This document shows, one piece after another, positions 26,941-36,316 of a stretch of DNA of 64,000 nucleotides. The DNA is taken from NCBI RefSeq assembly GCF_014207985.1, contig NZ_JACHMI010000001.1:1161001-1225000 (forward strand). The letters run 5' to 3'. Numbering within the stretch: position 1 is the stretch's first letter; the number at the start of each line of letters is the position of its first letter. The translations under genes were made by a program, and so were the position numbers. The notes beneath the pieces are model-generated. The model did no database searches. It had not been told where the DNA came from and was given only the letters and a program-made list of their open reading frames with translations. The DNA comes from Nonomuraea rubra. GTDB taxonomy: Bacteria; Actinomycetota; Actinomycetes; Streptosporangiales; Streptosporangiaceae.

Positions 26941-28587
26941 TCACACCCCCGTCGTGTTGCGGGGGTAGGCGATCTGCGGGTCGGTGGCGATGTTGACCAG
27001 GTACGGCACGCCGGAGTCGAACGCCCTGCGCAGCGCGGGCCCGATCTCCGACGGCTTCGTCACCAGCTCGCCGCCCCCGCCGAGCGCGGTGACGACCTGG
27101 TCGTAGCGGCACTGCGGCTGCAGCTCGGCGGCCACGTCGTAGCCGTACAACATCTGCATGGGGTGCTTCTCCAGGCCCCACATGCCGTTGTTGCCGCAGA
27201 TCATCACGACCGGCAGGTTGTGGCGGACGAGGGTGTCGACGTCCATCAGCGAGAACCCGGCGGCGCCGTCGCCGAGCAGCAGCACCACCTGCGAGGACGG
27301 CCTGGCCAGGCGGGCGGCGATGGAGTAGCCCAGGCCGGTGCCCAGGCAGCCGTACGGGCCGGGGTCGAGCCAGTTGCCCGGCTGCTTCGGCTCGACGTAC
27401 TTGCCGGCGTAGGAGACGAAGTCGCCGCCGTCGCCGATGACCACGGCGTCGTCGTCGAGCACCCGGTTCAGCTCGCCGTAGATGCGCATCGGGTGGATCG
27501 GGTCGGAGCCGGAGGCCAGCAGCTCAGCGTCGCCGGCGATGGCCGCGGCGGCCGCCTCGGACAGCTTCGTCACCCACGTGGCGTACGAGTCGGGCTTGAC
27601 CCCCGCCTCGCCGCAGGCCGTGCCGAGGCTCCAGAACACCACCGACAGGTCGCCGGCGGCGGACGCGGCCGGTTGCATGTGCGTGGCGAGCTGCGAGGGC
27701 GCGTCGGCGATGTGCACGACCCTGGCCAGCGGCGCGCCGTCCTTGCCGCCGAACCAGCCGTAGCCGAGGCGGAAGTCGAGCGGCGTGCCGACCACGATCA
27801 CCAGGTCGGCCTGGGCGAAGGCGAGGCCGCGGGCCCGGGTGACGAGCAGCTCGTGGCCGGACGGCAGGATGCCGCGCCCCTGGCCGTTGGGGATGACCGG
27901 CAGCCGCCACGTCTCGGCGAAGTCGCGGGCGGCCTCCTCGGCGCGGTCCATCCACACGTCGGAGCCGTACACCAGCACGGGGCGCTCGGCCTCGGCCAGC
28001 AGCCGCGCGATGCCCGCCAGGTCGTCGGGGTCGGGCTCCAGCGGCGACGGCGACTGGGTGCGCACCTCGTGGACCGGCGAGGGGGAGAACAGGTGGTCCA
28101 TGTAGAAGTCGAGGAAGACCGGGCCGCGGTGCGGCGCGACCGCCGTGCGGAAGGCGACCTCGACGTCCTGGCCGACCGACTCGGCGCCCGCGGCGGTGAA
28201 CGACAGCTTGGTGATCGGGTCGAGCAGCGGCGGGTGGTCCATCTCCTGCAGGGCACCGCTGCCCCAGCGGGACTGCGGCGCCCTGCCGCCCAGGACGACC
28301 ACGGGGGAGCCGTTGAAGTGGGCGGTCGCGACGCCGCTGACGCCGTTGGTGATGCCGGGGCCCGCGGTCAGCACGGCCAGGCCGGGGTTCCTGGTCAGCC
28401 TGGCGGTCGCCTCGGCGGCGAAGACCGCGCTCTGCTCGTGGCGTACGTCGAGGATGCGCATGCCCTCGTGCACGGCGCCGTCGTAGATCGGGAAGACGTG
28501 CCCTCCCGACAGGGTGAACATGGTCTCGACACCGTAGGCCTTGGACACGGCGACGGCGGCGTCACCGGCGTGCTTCGCAGACTCCAT
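26941..28587 (-). CDS. Thiamine-diphosphate enzyme, acetolactate synthase-like (IlvG type)
   Basis: 548 aa with the three-domain layout of ThDP enzymes. The catalytic Glu lies in RHEQSAVF (N-terminal domain), and the ThDP motif runs from GDGAAGFSLMDVDTLVRHN to CGNNGMW. It resembles the mycobacterial IlvG/IlvB2-like proteins more than the main biosynthetic AHAS. No regulatory subunit is nearby, so acetolactate formation or a decarboxylase or ligase role on another acyl substrate are open. Its stop abuts the kinase stop directly. Confidence 0.8.
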   Translation of the reverse strand: MESAKHAGDAAVAVSKAYGVETMFTLSGGHVFPIYDGAVHEGMRILDVRHEQSAVFAAEATARLTRNPGLAVLTAGPGITNGVSGVATAHFNGSPVVVLGGRAPQSRWGSGALQEMDHPPLLDPITKLSFTAAGAESVGQDVEVAFRTAVAPHRGPVFLDFYMDHLFSPSPVHEVRTQSPSPLEPDPDDLAGIARLLAEAERPVLVYGSDVWMDRAEEAARDFAETWRLPVIPNGQGRGILPSGHELLVTRARGLAFAQADLVIVVGTPLDFRLGYGWFGGKDGAPLARVVHIADAPSQLATHMQPAASAAGDLSVVFWSLGTACGEAGVKPDSYATWVTKLSEAAAAAIAGDAELLASGSDPIHPMRIYGELNRVLDDDAVVIGDGGDFVSYAGKYVEPKQPGNWLDPGPYGCLGTGLGYSIAARLARPSSQVVLLLGDGAAGFSLMDVDTLVRHNLPVVMICGNNGMWGLEKHPMQMLYGYDVAAELQPQCRYDQVVTALGGGGELVTKPSEIGPALRRAFDSGVPYLVNIATDPQIAYPRNTTGV

Positions 28588-28627
28588 GCCGGGAACTTAC
28601 CAACCAGTCACACACGTAAACAGACTT

Positions 28628-29404
28628 TCACCGGCAGCACACGCTCACGAATCCCTCGGTGGCCCGCATGGTGATCTTCCTTGACGCGCCGGAGGAGCGC
28701 TTGACGTCGAGCGTGGTGTTGGCGCCCTCGGCCGTCACGTCGTACAGGCTCGGCGGCACGTACATGGTGACGTCGCCCGCTGTCCGCACGACCGCCTTGA
28801 CCTCGGAGGGAGCGCTGCGGAACGTCAGCTTGACGTCCCCCGAGCCGACCTCCACGTCGGCCCGCGAGCTGCGCAGGCCGTCTCCGTCCACGTTGCCCGT
28901 GCCGGTCCGCACCCAGAGGTCGCCTGCCAGGGCGTTGGCGCGGACGTTGCCGGAGACGGTGGTCAGGCGCAGGTCGCCGAACAGCTCGCCCACCGAGAGG
29001 TCGCCCCCGGAGGTGCGGGCCTCGAGGGTGGTCTCGGGCGGCACCTGCACCACGTAGTCGGCCCGGCAGACCGGCCCCGTCGGCTGGTCGTGGCCTGGGC
29101 ACACCGCGTCGACCCGCAACGTGCCCGAGCGGGCGTCCCAGTCCTCGGTGACCGTGGGCCTGTCGCGCGTCCAGCGCAGCGCCCGCTGGATGAGCACCTC
29201 GCCCGCCTGCCCCGACATGATCACCAGGTCCACCTGGCCCTTGCCGGCCAGGATCCGCAGCTTCTCGCCGTCGAACGGGATGGACCGGACGGTGACGTCC
29301 GTCGGTGTCCTGGCCCTGGAGAACCCGTGCCAGAGCCCCACCGTGGACAGCGTCAGCGCGACCACGGTGGCCACGGCGCCCGCCGCCAGCCACATGGCTC
29401 TCAC
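28628..29404 (-). CDS. DUF4097-type beta-solenoid protein, membrane anchored
   Basis: 258 aa from a GTG overlapping the response-regulator stop (GTGA); an ATG lies three codons later. One N-terminal membrane helix (about 5-25) is followed by a repetitive beta-rich domain with GGDLSVGEL, VSGNVRANAL, GTGNVDGDGL and GSGDVKLTF, typical of DUF4097. It ends with a CC pair. Third gene of a sensor kinase-regulator-effector operon, so it may be an envelope-stress output or signalling partner. Confidence 0.72.
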   Translation of the reverse strand: MRAMWLAAGAVATVVALTLSTVGLWHGFSRARTPTDVTVRSIPFDGEKLRILAGKGQVDLVIMSGQAGEVLIQRALRWTRDRPTVTEDWDARSGTLRVDAVCPGHDQPTGPVCRADYVVQVPPETTLEARTSGGDLSVGELFGDLRLTTVSGNVRANALAGDLWVRTGTGNVDGDGLRSSRADVEVGSGDVKLTFRSAPSEVKAVVRTAGDVTMYVPPSLYDVTAEGANTTLDVKRSSGASRKITMRATEGFVSVCCR

Positions 29405-30057
29405 GGCAGGCTCCGGATCTTGAGGAACTGCAGCACGGCGAGCACCCGCCGGTGGTCGCCCTCGGCGGGCGGCAGGTCGAGCTTGGTGAAGATGTTGCCG
29501 ATGTGCTTGCCCACGGCCCCCTCGCTGAGCACCAGGGCCTGCCCGATGCCGGCGTTGGAGCGGCCCTCGGCCATCAGCCTGAGCACCTCGTGCTCGCGCG
29601 GCGTGAGCCGCTCCAGCGGGTCGCTGTTGCCGCGCAGCAGGAGCTGGGCCACGACCTCCGGGTCGAGCGCGGTGCCGCCGGAGGCCACCCTGCGCAGCGC
29701 GTCGATGAACTCCGCCACGTCCGCAACGCGGTCCTTGAGCAGGTAGCCGACGCCGCCTGCCGAGGCGGAGGCGAGGAGCTGGGCGGCGTAGCGCTCCTCG
29801 ACGTACTGGGACAGCACCAGCACGGCCAGGCCCGGCTGCTGGCGGCGCAGCACGAGCGCGGCCCGCAGCCCCTCGTCGGTGTGCGTGGGCGGCATCCTGA
29901 CGTCGGTGACGACCAGCTCGGGCCTGTGCTCCTCGGCGGCTCGCAGCAGGCCCTCGGCCTCGTCCACGGCCGCCACCACCTCCATGCCCGCGGCGGCCAG
30001 GAGCCGGATCAGGCCCTCCCTCAGCAGCACGGAATCCTCTGCGAGCACTACTCGCAC
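29401..30057 (-). CDS. NarL/LuxR-family response regulator
   Basis: 218 aa, GTG start inside the kinase gene (10-nt overlap). The receiver is intact: acidic AEDS, phospho-acceptor Asp52 in VVTDVRMPP, and the Lys in YLLKDRV. The C-terminal LuxR helix-turn-helix is LTPREHEVLRLMAEGRSNAG...VGKHIGNIFTKLDL. Cognate partner of the adjacent kinase. Confidence 0.93.
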   Translation of the reverse strand: MRVVLAEDSVLLREGLIRLLAAAGMEVVAAVDEAEGLLRAAEEHRPELVVTDVRMPPTHTDEGLRAALVLRRQQPGLAVLVLSQYVEERYAAQLLASASAGGVGYLLKDRVADVAEFIDALRRVASGGTALDPEVVAQLLLRGNSDPLERLTPREHEVLRLMAEGRSNAGIGQALVLSEGAVGKHIGNIFTKLDLPPAEGDHRRVLAVLQFLKIRSLP

Positions 30058-31208
30058 GGCAGCTCCACCTCGATCGTCGTCGGTCCGCCCAGCGGGCTGG
30101 ACAGCCGTAGCGTCCCGTCCACGGAGTCGATCCGCTGGGCCAGGCCGCGCAGCCCGGTTCCGCCGTCCATCCTGGCACCGCCGCACCCGTCGTCGTAGAC
30201 GAGCACGTGCAGGCGGTCGCGCTCGCGCCGCACGCTCACCTCGGCCCTGGTGGCCGCCGCGTGCTTGGCGATGTTGGTCAGTGCCTCGGACACGATGAAG
30301 AACGCCACCGCCTCGATGGTCGGAGTGGTACGCCGCTCGATGTCGACGCGCAGCTTCACGGGAATGGGCGTACGGGCCGCCACGCCCGACAGTGCCGCGT
30401 CCAGCCCCTGGTCGTTGAGCACGGCGGGGTGCAGGCCGCGGACGAAGTCGCGCAGCTCCTTGAGCGCCTGCTTGGCCTCCTCGTGCGCCTGCTCGATGGC
30501 CTCGCGGGCCGGCTCGGGCAGGTCGGTCAGGGTGGCCCTGGCCAGGCCCAGGTTCATGGCCAGGGAGACGAGCCGCTGCTGGGCGCCGTCGTGCAGGTCG
30601 CGCTCGATCCTGCGGCGCTCGGCGTCGGCCGCGTCGATCACACCGGCCCGGCTCTCGGTCAGCGTCTCGATGCGCTGCCCCAGCTCCGTACGGCTGGGCC
30701 CGAGCAGCGTGCGGGCCACCGACAGGTCCAGCGCGGCCATGCCACGGGCCAGGAGCGGCGCGAGCACCAGCAACGCCAGCCCCACCAGCATGTACGTCCC
30801 CATCACCCGGTTGTCCCTGAGATCGATCATGAACTCCAGCGGCGGCTTCTGCAGCTTCGGCGGCAGGAACGCCAGCAGCCCCACCACCGCCCCGCCCCAC
30901 GCGAACGCCACCAGGGCCGCACCGGCCACCCCCACCACCGGCGACAGCAGGTGGTAGCCGATCTGCCGCCACGTCAGCGGGTCGCGCCAGCTCGCCGGGG
31001 CGGGCACGGGCGGGATGAGCACGCCCTGGAAGGCGCGCAACCGCGAGCGCTGGACCCTGGTGAACCACGGCAGGGCGCGCTTCAGCAGCGGCGGCGCCAC
31101 GGCCGTCAGCAGCGTGAGCCCGCCGAGCAGCACGGCGACCGGGAAACCGATCATCACATGGGCCGTGTCCAGCCAGGCCCGCGCCGACCAGGGACGGGGG
31201 ACTCTCAT
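30048..31208 (-). CDS. NarL-type sensor histidine kinase
   Basis: 386 aa. Four membrane helices in two pairs (about 17-40, 88-116, 137-155) form a small integral sensor. The HisKA_3 dimerisation box is ERRRIERDLHDGAQQR with His206, followed by an HATPase domain (N-box SEALTNIAKHA; G-box DDGCGGA and GTGLRGLAQR). It autophosphorylates and passes phosphate to the overlapping regulator. Signal unknown. Confidence 0.92.
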   Translation of the reverse strand: MRVPRPWSARAWLDTAHVMIGFPVAVLLGGLTLLTAVAPPLLKRALPWFTRVQRSRLRAFQGVLIPPVPAPASWRDPLTWRQIGYHLLSPVVGVAGAALVAFAWGGAVVGLLAFLPPKLQKPPLEFMIDLRDNRVMGTYMLVGLALLVLAPLLARGMAALDLSVARTLLGPSRTELGQRIETLTESRAGVIDAADAERRRIERDLHDGAQQRLVSLAMNLGLARATLTDLPEPAREAIEQAHEEAKQALKELRDFVRGLHPAVLNDQGLDAALSGVAARTPIPVKLRVDIERRTTPTIEAVAFFIVSEALTNIAKHAAATRAEVSVRRERDRLHVLVYDDGCGGARMDGGTGLRGLAQRIDSVDGTLRLSSPLGGPTTIEVELPCE

Positions 31209-31300
31209 GTCTTCAACGGTATTGACCTGGAGCGAGGACGCGAAATGGGTCTGGTGTGCCGGTGCATGGTGGGGCTAGCCCCACCCTCAGGACCCGCGGG

Positions 31301-32020
31301 TCAGAGGCTGTGGCGCTGCCTGAAGGCCAGCGGGTCGAAGGTGCCGCCCAGCGTGGCGCCCAGCCCCTCGCGGGCCGCCTCGGCGAACTCGTGGCGCCCG
31401 CGCAGGCCGCCCAGCCCGTCGGGCAGCACGCCGGCCAGCGGCCTGGCCGCCAGCATCTCCAGGTCCGTCACGCTGCCGCACGCGGTGGGGCCCGGCGTGG
31501 CCGGCCACCGTCCGATGACGATCCCGGCCAGGTCGAGGCCGTGGTGGGCGAGCGACTCCAGGGTGAGCGCGGTGTGGTTGACGGTGTCGCGGCAGGGCCG
31601 TACGACGACGAGGACCTGCGCGCGCAGGGCGCGGGCCAGGTCGGCGAGGGTGGCGCCCTCCTCGTCGTAGCGGTCGAGCAGCCCGCCGGCGCCGTCCACG
31701 ACGACCAGGCGGTTGCTCTCGGCCAGCTCCCGCACCAGCCCGGCGGCCGCGGACAGCGACACGGGCGGCTCTCCGGCGGCCCTGGCGGCCGCTGCGGGCG
31801 GCAGCGGGGCGGGGAAGCGGCCGAGCTCGAACGTGGTGGTGACGCCGGACAGCCGGATGACCTCGTCCACGTCGCCTGGCTCGCCGGCCGCCAGCCCGGT
31901 CTGGGCGGGCTTGACCACCGCCGCGGCGGACCCGCGGGCCAGCGCCAGCGCGCTCAGCGCCGCCGTCACGACCGTCTTGCCGACGCCGGTGCCGGTGCCC
32001 GTGACGACGAGGACGCTCAT
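31301..32020 (-). CDS. bioD: ATP-dependent dethiobiotin synthetase
   Basis: 239 aa from ATG 32020, which overlaps the dasR-type gene stop (ATGA). The P-loop GTGTGVGKT is at the N-terminus, followed by KPAQTG and VDGAGGLL. It closes the ureido ring in biotin synthesis. No other bio gene is in the window, and coupling to a GntR regulator rather than to bioA/bioB is unusual. Confidence 0.92.
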   Translation of the reverse strand: MSVLVVTGTGTGVGKTVVTAALSALALARGSAAAVVKPAQTGLAAGEPGDVDEVIRLSGVTTTFELGRFPAPLPPAAAARAAGEPPVSLSAAAGLVRELAESNRLVVVDGAGGLLDRYDEEGATLADLARALRAQVLVVVRPCRDTVNHTALTLESLAHHGLDLAGIVIGRWPATPGPTACGSVTDLEMLAARPLAGVLPDGLGGLRGRHEFAEAAREGLGATLGGTFDPLAFRQRHSL

Positions 32021-32736
32021 GGCCGGCGCAGGCGGGTGACGAACTTGTACCGGTCGCCGCGGTAGAGCGACTGCGCCCACTCGACGGGGTTGCCGTCGGC
32101 GTCGAAGGCGTGCCGGGTGAGCAGGAGCATCGGCAGGCCGACGTCCACGCCGAGCGCCTTGGCGTCGTAGGGGGTGGCCAGGACGGTCTCGATGATCTCC
32201 TCGGCGTCGGTCAGCCGTACGTTGTAGGCGTTGTGCAGCGTCTCGTACAGGGAGGCGTGCACCTCCAGCTCGCGCCGCAGGCGGGGGAAGCGGCGCGCGG
32301 ACAGGTGGGTGGTGTCGATCGAGACCGGCTCGCCGTTGGCCAGCCTGAGCCGGTGGATGCGCAGCACGCGGCCGCCCGGGTTGATGGCCAGGCGCCGCGC
32401 GAGCGCCTCGTCGGCGGTGATGTAGCCGATCTCCAGGATCTTGGTGTCCGGCTCCAGCCCGGCCGTGCGCAGATCCCCGATGTACGAGGTCAGCTGCAGC
32501 ACCTGGGCCACCTTGGGCTGCGCCACGAACGTGCCCTTGCCCTGGATGCGCAGCAGCCGCCCCTCGACGACCAGCTCGGTCAGCGCCTGCCTGACGGTGG
32601 TGCGCGAGGTCTCGAACCGTACGGCCAGCGTGCGCTCGGGCGGCAGGGCCGTGCCGGGGGGCAGGGTCTTGGTGAGCTCGAGCAGGGCCCGTTTCACGTC
32701 GTAGTACTTGGGAACGCGGGGGCTGTCGTCTGTCAC
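32017..32736 (-). CDS. dasR: GntR/HutC-family regulator, DasR type
   Basis: 239 aa from a GTG overlapping the upstream ORF stop (GTGA). The winged helix (about 10-75) contains [21 protein letters not shown], and the UTRA effector domain ends [20 protein letters not shown]. From memory of the family these segments are close to Streptomyces DasR, the GlcNAc-phosphate-responsive regulator of chitin and antibiotic genes; neighbours pdtaS/whiB and sodN fit that chromosomal region. I found no convincing DasR operator nearby. Orthology needs a phylogeny. Confidence 0.82.
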   Translation of the reverse strand: MTDDSPRVPKYYDVKRALLELTKTLPPGTALPPERTLAVRFETSRTTVRQALTELVVEGRLLRIQGKGTFVAQPKVAQVLQLTSYIGDLRTAGLEPDTKILEIGYITADEALARRLAINPGGRVLRIHRLRLANGEPVSIDTTHLSARRFPRLRRELEVHASLYETLHNAYNVRLTDAEEIIETVLATPYDAKALGVDVGLPMLLLTRHAFDADGNPVEWAQSLYRGDRYKFVTRLRRP

Positions 32737-33080
32737 GCTCTCACCTTCACTTCTGCCACGGCGGTGAGGGCGTGTCTGATCACCGCGAGATCATCGGAAC
32801 TCACTTTGGCCCGGGCGGTCAACCGCGGGCTGGAGCCGCCCGCAGGCTCCGGGCGCGTACGGGTGTGAGCACACGCGGATCCGGGCAGCTCAGGTTGATT
32901 GTGAAGGATATCCACAGCAGCGCGCGCGATCACAACCGAGGCCGGTCCGCGCGCCGTGTCGCGGTAGAACCACCTGCCCGTGTGGATCACCTCCGGCTCG
33001 CCGCGCACCGTCCCGTCCTGGGATCCGGCGACTTCGACCCTGTGATGGTTCTCACAATATGAGATTGAACCCCCCGTCAT
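32733..33080 (-). CDS. Hypothetical protein upstream of dasR
   Basis: 115 aa from an ATG near a weak ribosome site. The stop overlaps the regulator start by 4 nt (GTGA), the main argument that it is translated. No membrane segment or recognised domain; the C-terminal part ([18 protein letters not shown]) looks helical. A perfect CRP-like palindrome lies within its first 15 codons, which raises the alternative that this is an intergenic regulatory region. Confidence 0.45.
   Translation of the reverse strand: MTGGSISYCENHHRVEVAGSQDGTVRGEPEVIHTGRWFYRDTARGPASVVIARAAVDILHNQPELPGSACAHTRTRPEPAGGSSPRLTARAKVSSDDLAVIRHALTAVAEVKVRA
33041..33056. promoter_or_regulatory. CRP-like palindrome TGTGATGGTTCTCACA
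   Basis: Exact TGTGA-N6-TCACA match. It lies 144 nt upstream of the pdtaS start and about 305 nt upstream of the dasR-type start, inside the short ORF. Confidence 0.6.
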
Positions 33081-33199
33081 ATGGTGCTATGCCGCCGCTG
33101 GCGTGAACACTGCCTGCTCGTCCCTTACCGGCCCGAGCCCGGCCCGTCTCACCGGGAGTCGGTTTGGTTGTTGCGGGGGAAAGCACGCATGATGCACTC

Positions 33200-34675
33200 G
33201 TGCCGACTCTCAGCGACCTCGTAGCCCGCCACACAGCGCTCGACGAGGCGGATCTCGACTGGCTGCACTCGCTGGTCTCCGACTGGCAGCTGCTGGCCGA
33301 CCTGTCCTTCGCCGACCTCATCCTGTGGGCCCCGCTGCTGGGGGAGAGCGGCTGGATCGCGATCGCGCAGATGCGCCCGACGACCGGCCCGACCGTCTAC
33401 CACGACGACATCGTCGGCACCGTGGCCGCCAAGGGCGAGCGCAACCTCATCGACACGGCCTGGAACGAGCGCCGCATCTGCCGCGAGGGCGACCCCGACT
33501 GGTCCACCGGCGTGCCCGTCCGGGAGGAGACCATCCCCGTGCGCCGGGCGGTCGAGGGCGGCGAGGGCCGCTTCCTGGCGGTCATCCAGCGCTCCACGAA
33601 CCTCTCCTCGGCCCGCACGCCGTCCCGCCTGGAGCTGACCTACCTGCAGAGCGCCTCCGACCTGGCGCAGATGGTGGCCGAGGGGCGCTTCCCGTTCTCC
33701 GGCGAGGAGCCGATCCTGGTGCGCTCGCCGCGCGTCGGCGACGGCCTGCTCAGGCTCGACCGGGCCGGGCGCGTCACGTACGCGTCGCCGAACGCGCTGT
33801 CCGCCTACCGCCGGCTCGGCCTGCACGCCGACCTGGTCGGCGCCGAGCTGGGCCGGGTCACCGCCACGCTGTGCTACTCGGACGAGCCGATCAACGAGGA
33901 CCTCATGATCGTGGCCAGCGGGCGCGCGGCCAAGGAGACCGAGGTCGAGTCGGGCGGCACGATCGTGCAGCTGCGGGCCATCCCGCTGATCGTCGGCGGC
34001 GGCCGCATCGGCGCGCTGGTGCTCATCAGGGACGTGACCGAGCTGCGGCGGCGCGAGCGCGAGCTGATGACCAAGGACGCCACCATCCGCGAGATCCACC
34101 ACCGGGTCAAGAACAACCTGCAGACCGTGGCCGCGCTGCTCAGGCTCCAGGCGAGGCGGCTCCAGGTGCCAGAGGGGCGGGAGGCGCTGGAGGAGGCGGT
34201 GCGCCGGGTCGGGTCGATCGCGATCGTGCACGAGACGCTGTCGCACGCGCCCGAGGAGTTCGTGGACTTCGACGAGATCGCCGACCGGGTGATCGCGATG
34301 GCGGGAGAGGTGTCCTCGCCCGAGGTGGGCGTAACGCCGCGCAGGGTGGGGGAGTTCGGGGTGCTGCCCTCGCTCATCGCCACACCGCTGGCCATGGCGC
34401 TGACCGAGCTGCTGCAGAACGCGCTGCAGCACGGCCGGCCCAAGCGGCTGGAGGTGGTGGTCGAGCCCGCGCACGAGCGGCTGAACGTGACCGTCTGGGA
34501 CGACGGCCGCGGCCTGCCCGGCGGCTTCGACCTCGACAGCTCCACCAGTCTGGGGCTGCAGATCGTGCGTACGCTGGTCGAGGGGGAGCTGTCCGGGCGG
34601 CTCACCATTGAGCCGCGCCTGGAAGGCGGCACGGAGGTCGTCCTGTCGATCCCGCTCCCGCTCCAGCCGAACTGA
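33200..34675 (+). CDS. pdtaS: Soluble sensor histidine kinase PdtaS
   Basis: 491 aa from GTG 33200 (MPTLSDLVARHT), matching the family N-terminus; a longer frame begins at 33164. An N-terminal GAF domain (about 20-165, with DWQLLADLSFADL) and a PAS domain (about 180-285) precede a HisKA_2 box EIHHRVKNNLQTVAALL (about 299-315) and an HATPase domain ending GLQIVRTLVEGEL. In mycobacteria PdtaS pairs with an RNA-binding response regulator, PdtaR, encoded elsewhere, and is convergent with whiB1, exactly as seen here. Confidence 0.93.
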   Translation: MPTLSDLVARHTALDEADLDWLHSLVSDWQLLADLSFADLILWAPLLGESGWIAIAQMRPTTGPTVYHDDIVGTVAAKGERNLIDTAWNERRICREGDPDWSTGVPVREETIPVRRAVEGGEGRFLAVIQRSTNLSSARTPSRLELTYLQSASDLAQMVAEGRFPFSGEEPILVRSPRVGDGLLRLDRAGRVTYASPNALSAYRRLGLHADLVGAELGRVTATLCYSDEPINEDLMIVASGRAAKETEVESGGTIVQLRAIPLIVGGGRIGALVLIRDVTELRRRERELMTKDATIREIHHRVKNNLQTVAALLRLQARRLQVPEGREALEEAVRRVGSIAIVHETLSHAPEEFVDFDEIADRVIAMAGEVSSPEVGVTPRRVGEFGVLPSLIATPLAMALTELLQNALQHGRPKRLEVVVEPAHERLNVTVWDDGRGLPGGFDLDSSTSLGLQIVRTLVEGELSGRLTIEPRLEGGTEVVLSIPLPLQPN

Positions 34676-34735
34676 ACGACGGGGGCCGCTGCTGCGCGCG
34701 GACCGGCGTCGCGTATGTTCTTGGGTGTGACAGGG

Positions 34736-34990
34736 TCAGGCGGTGGCGCGGGCGCGAGCCCGGGCGGAGCGGCGCTTGAGCGCGCGGCGCTCGTCCTCGC
34801 TCAGGCCGCCCCAGACGCCGGCGTCCTGGCCGGACTCCAGGGCCCACTTCAGGCAGGCCTCGACGGCCGAGCAGGAACGGCAGACCTGCTTGGCCTCCTC
34901 GATCTGCATGAGTGCCGGGCCGGTGTTGCCGATCGGGAAGAACAGCTCGGGGTCCACGTCACGGCAGGCAGCTCGGTGGCGCCAGTCCAT
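34736..34990 (-). CDS. whiB1: WhiB-family Fe-S transcriptional regulator, WhiB1 type
   Basis: 84 aa. The four cluster-binding Cys are C9, C37, C40 and C46, followed by the GVWGG turn (58-62) and a basic C-terminal tail RRALKRRSARARARA for DNA contact. WhiB1 carries a nitric-oxide-sensitive 4Fe-4S cluster and binds the primary sigma factor. A CRP-like site lies about 60 nt upstream, paralleling the known CRP control of mycobacterial whiB1. Confidence 0.95.
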   Translation of the reverse strand: MDWRHRAACRDVDPELFFPIGNTGPALMQIEEAKQVCRSCSAVEACLKWALESGQDAGVWGGLSEDERRALKRRSARARARATA

Positions 34991-35044
34991 GCGTCCACTC
35001 CTTAGTAGATGGAGCCTCTGGTCGGCTCCGTGCGGCTACTACTT

Positions 35045-35060
35045 TGTGAAGAGTTTCACT
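35045..35060. promoter_or_regulatory. CRP-like site upstream of whiB1
   Basis: TGTGAAGAGTTTCACT matches TGTGA-N6-TCACA with one mismatch; its centre is about 62 nt before the whiB1 ATG. Confidence 0.6.
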
Positions 35061-35262
35061 AACTCGCGCGAACAATTACCCGCATCCTGTGAGGACCGGG
35101 GTTGCCCGCTGACCTTCGGAGGACCCTGGGGTGTTTAAAGGTCCTACGTTCCGACGTCATGAACGAGCCTGTCAGCCACGGAGAGTGCACGCAAGGGGGT
35201 TGGCGGGAAGTTTTGGCGGTTATGGATGTCGGATGCGTCACACAATGACCGAATGTAACCGA

Positions 35263-36228
35263 CTAGACCAGAACTTGTAACGCGTTCGGTGTAGACCGGA
35301 ATGTTACGGTTTCGCGTTCTCCCAGGTAGTCGCCGTCCAGCTGAAAGGCCACGGGACGGTCCGCGGTGAGCGTGATCTCCGCCTCGTCGTGCATCTGGAC
35401 GAGGTGCCGGCCGGACGGAAGGATGTCACTCTCCGTGAGGATGTGCCGGATCACCTTCGCCAGCGTCATCGGTCCCATGCGCCGCATGCCGAGGAGGTCG
35501 AGCCCCGTCTCGAAGCTCGCCCACGGGGTGGGCCGGACCGGCCTGCTGCCCACGTACGTCCATGGCGAGGTGTTGGAGACGATCGCCATGAACACCCCCT
35601 CGGCGGGAGGGATGCCCGGGCCGGTCACGGTCATCGCGGGATGCCGCTTGTCCGTGGCCAGATAGTGCCTCAGAGCCGTGTTCACATACCGTGCAGGGGT
35701 AGCCTTACGCCCCGTGCCCCTGAGGCCCTCCACGGCCCGTACAACCTCCGCGTCGTACCCCATGCCCGAGCAGAAGGTGAAGTAGCGGCTCTGCCCCTCC
35801 CAGAGGGCTTGGCCCAAACCCACGGTCCTGCGCCGGTTCTCCCTGAGCGCCTCCAGCACCTGGCCGGTCGATTCCACCGGGTCGTTCGGCAGGCCCAGCG
35901 CGCGGGCGAAGACGTTCGCGCTGCCGCCGGGGATGACGATCAGGCCGGGGCGGCCGGTGCTGGGGTCGGCCCTCGGCGGGTCGTCGTCGCCGTTCACCGG
36001 GTTCAGCAGGCCGTTGACGGTCTCGTTGATCGTTCCGTCGCCACCCAGCACGGCGACCACGTCGTACCCCTTGGCCCGCGCGGTGGCCGCCAGCGACGCG
36101 GCGTGCCCCCGGTACCGGGTCTCCTCGACGGTGAGGTCGACCGCCGCGCCGAGAGCGCGGATCAGCACGTTCCGCGTACGGGCGTTCGTGGTCGTGGCCT
36201 TGGGGTTGACCAGCAGCATTGCGCGCAT
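35263..36228 (-). CDS. Diacylglycerol kinase family lipid kinase
   Basis: 321 aa from ATG 36228; the open frame extends 39 codons upstream without family similarity. The nucleotide motif LGGDGTINE (61-69) and IPGGSANVFARALGLP are diagnostic of the DagK/YegS family. It phosphorylates diacylglycerol or a related lipid; in actinobacteria some members act in mannoside or polar-lipid pathways. Divergent from the next membrane-protein gene. Confidence 0.88.
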   Translation of the reverse strand: MRAMLLVNPKATTTNARTRNVLIRALGAAVDLTVEETRYRGHAASLAATARAKGYDVVAVLGGDGTINETVNGLLNPVNGDDDPPRADPSTGRPGLIVIPGGSANVFARALGLPNDPVESTGQVLEALRENRRRTVGLGQALWEGQSRYFTFCSGMGYDAEVVRAVEGLRGTGRKATPARYVNTALRHYLATDKRHPAMTVTGPGIPPAEGVFMAIVSNTSPWTYVGSRPVRPTPWASFETGLDLLGMRRMGPMTLAKVIRHILTESDILPSGRHLVQMHDEAEITLTADRPVAFQLDGDYLGERETVTFRSTPNALQVLV

Positions 36229-36316
36229 ATCGCCAGCGTAGCCGGTGGCCTTGTCCGACTTATCGGCCGAACGTCCTATTTTCCGCCCCGTCCGGCCCGG
36301 GAGGTAGGGTACGGAC

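Noticed and set aside
35255..35272. DasR-site-like sequence CTAGACCAG
   Set aside because: Only half of the 16-bp palindrome matches, and it lies at the 3' end of the lipid-kinase gene rather than at a promoter.
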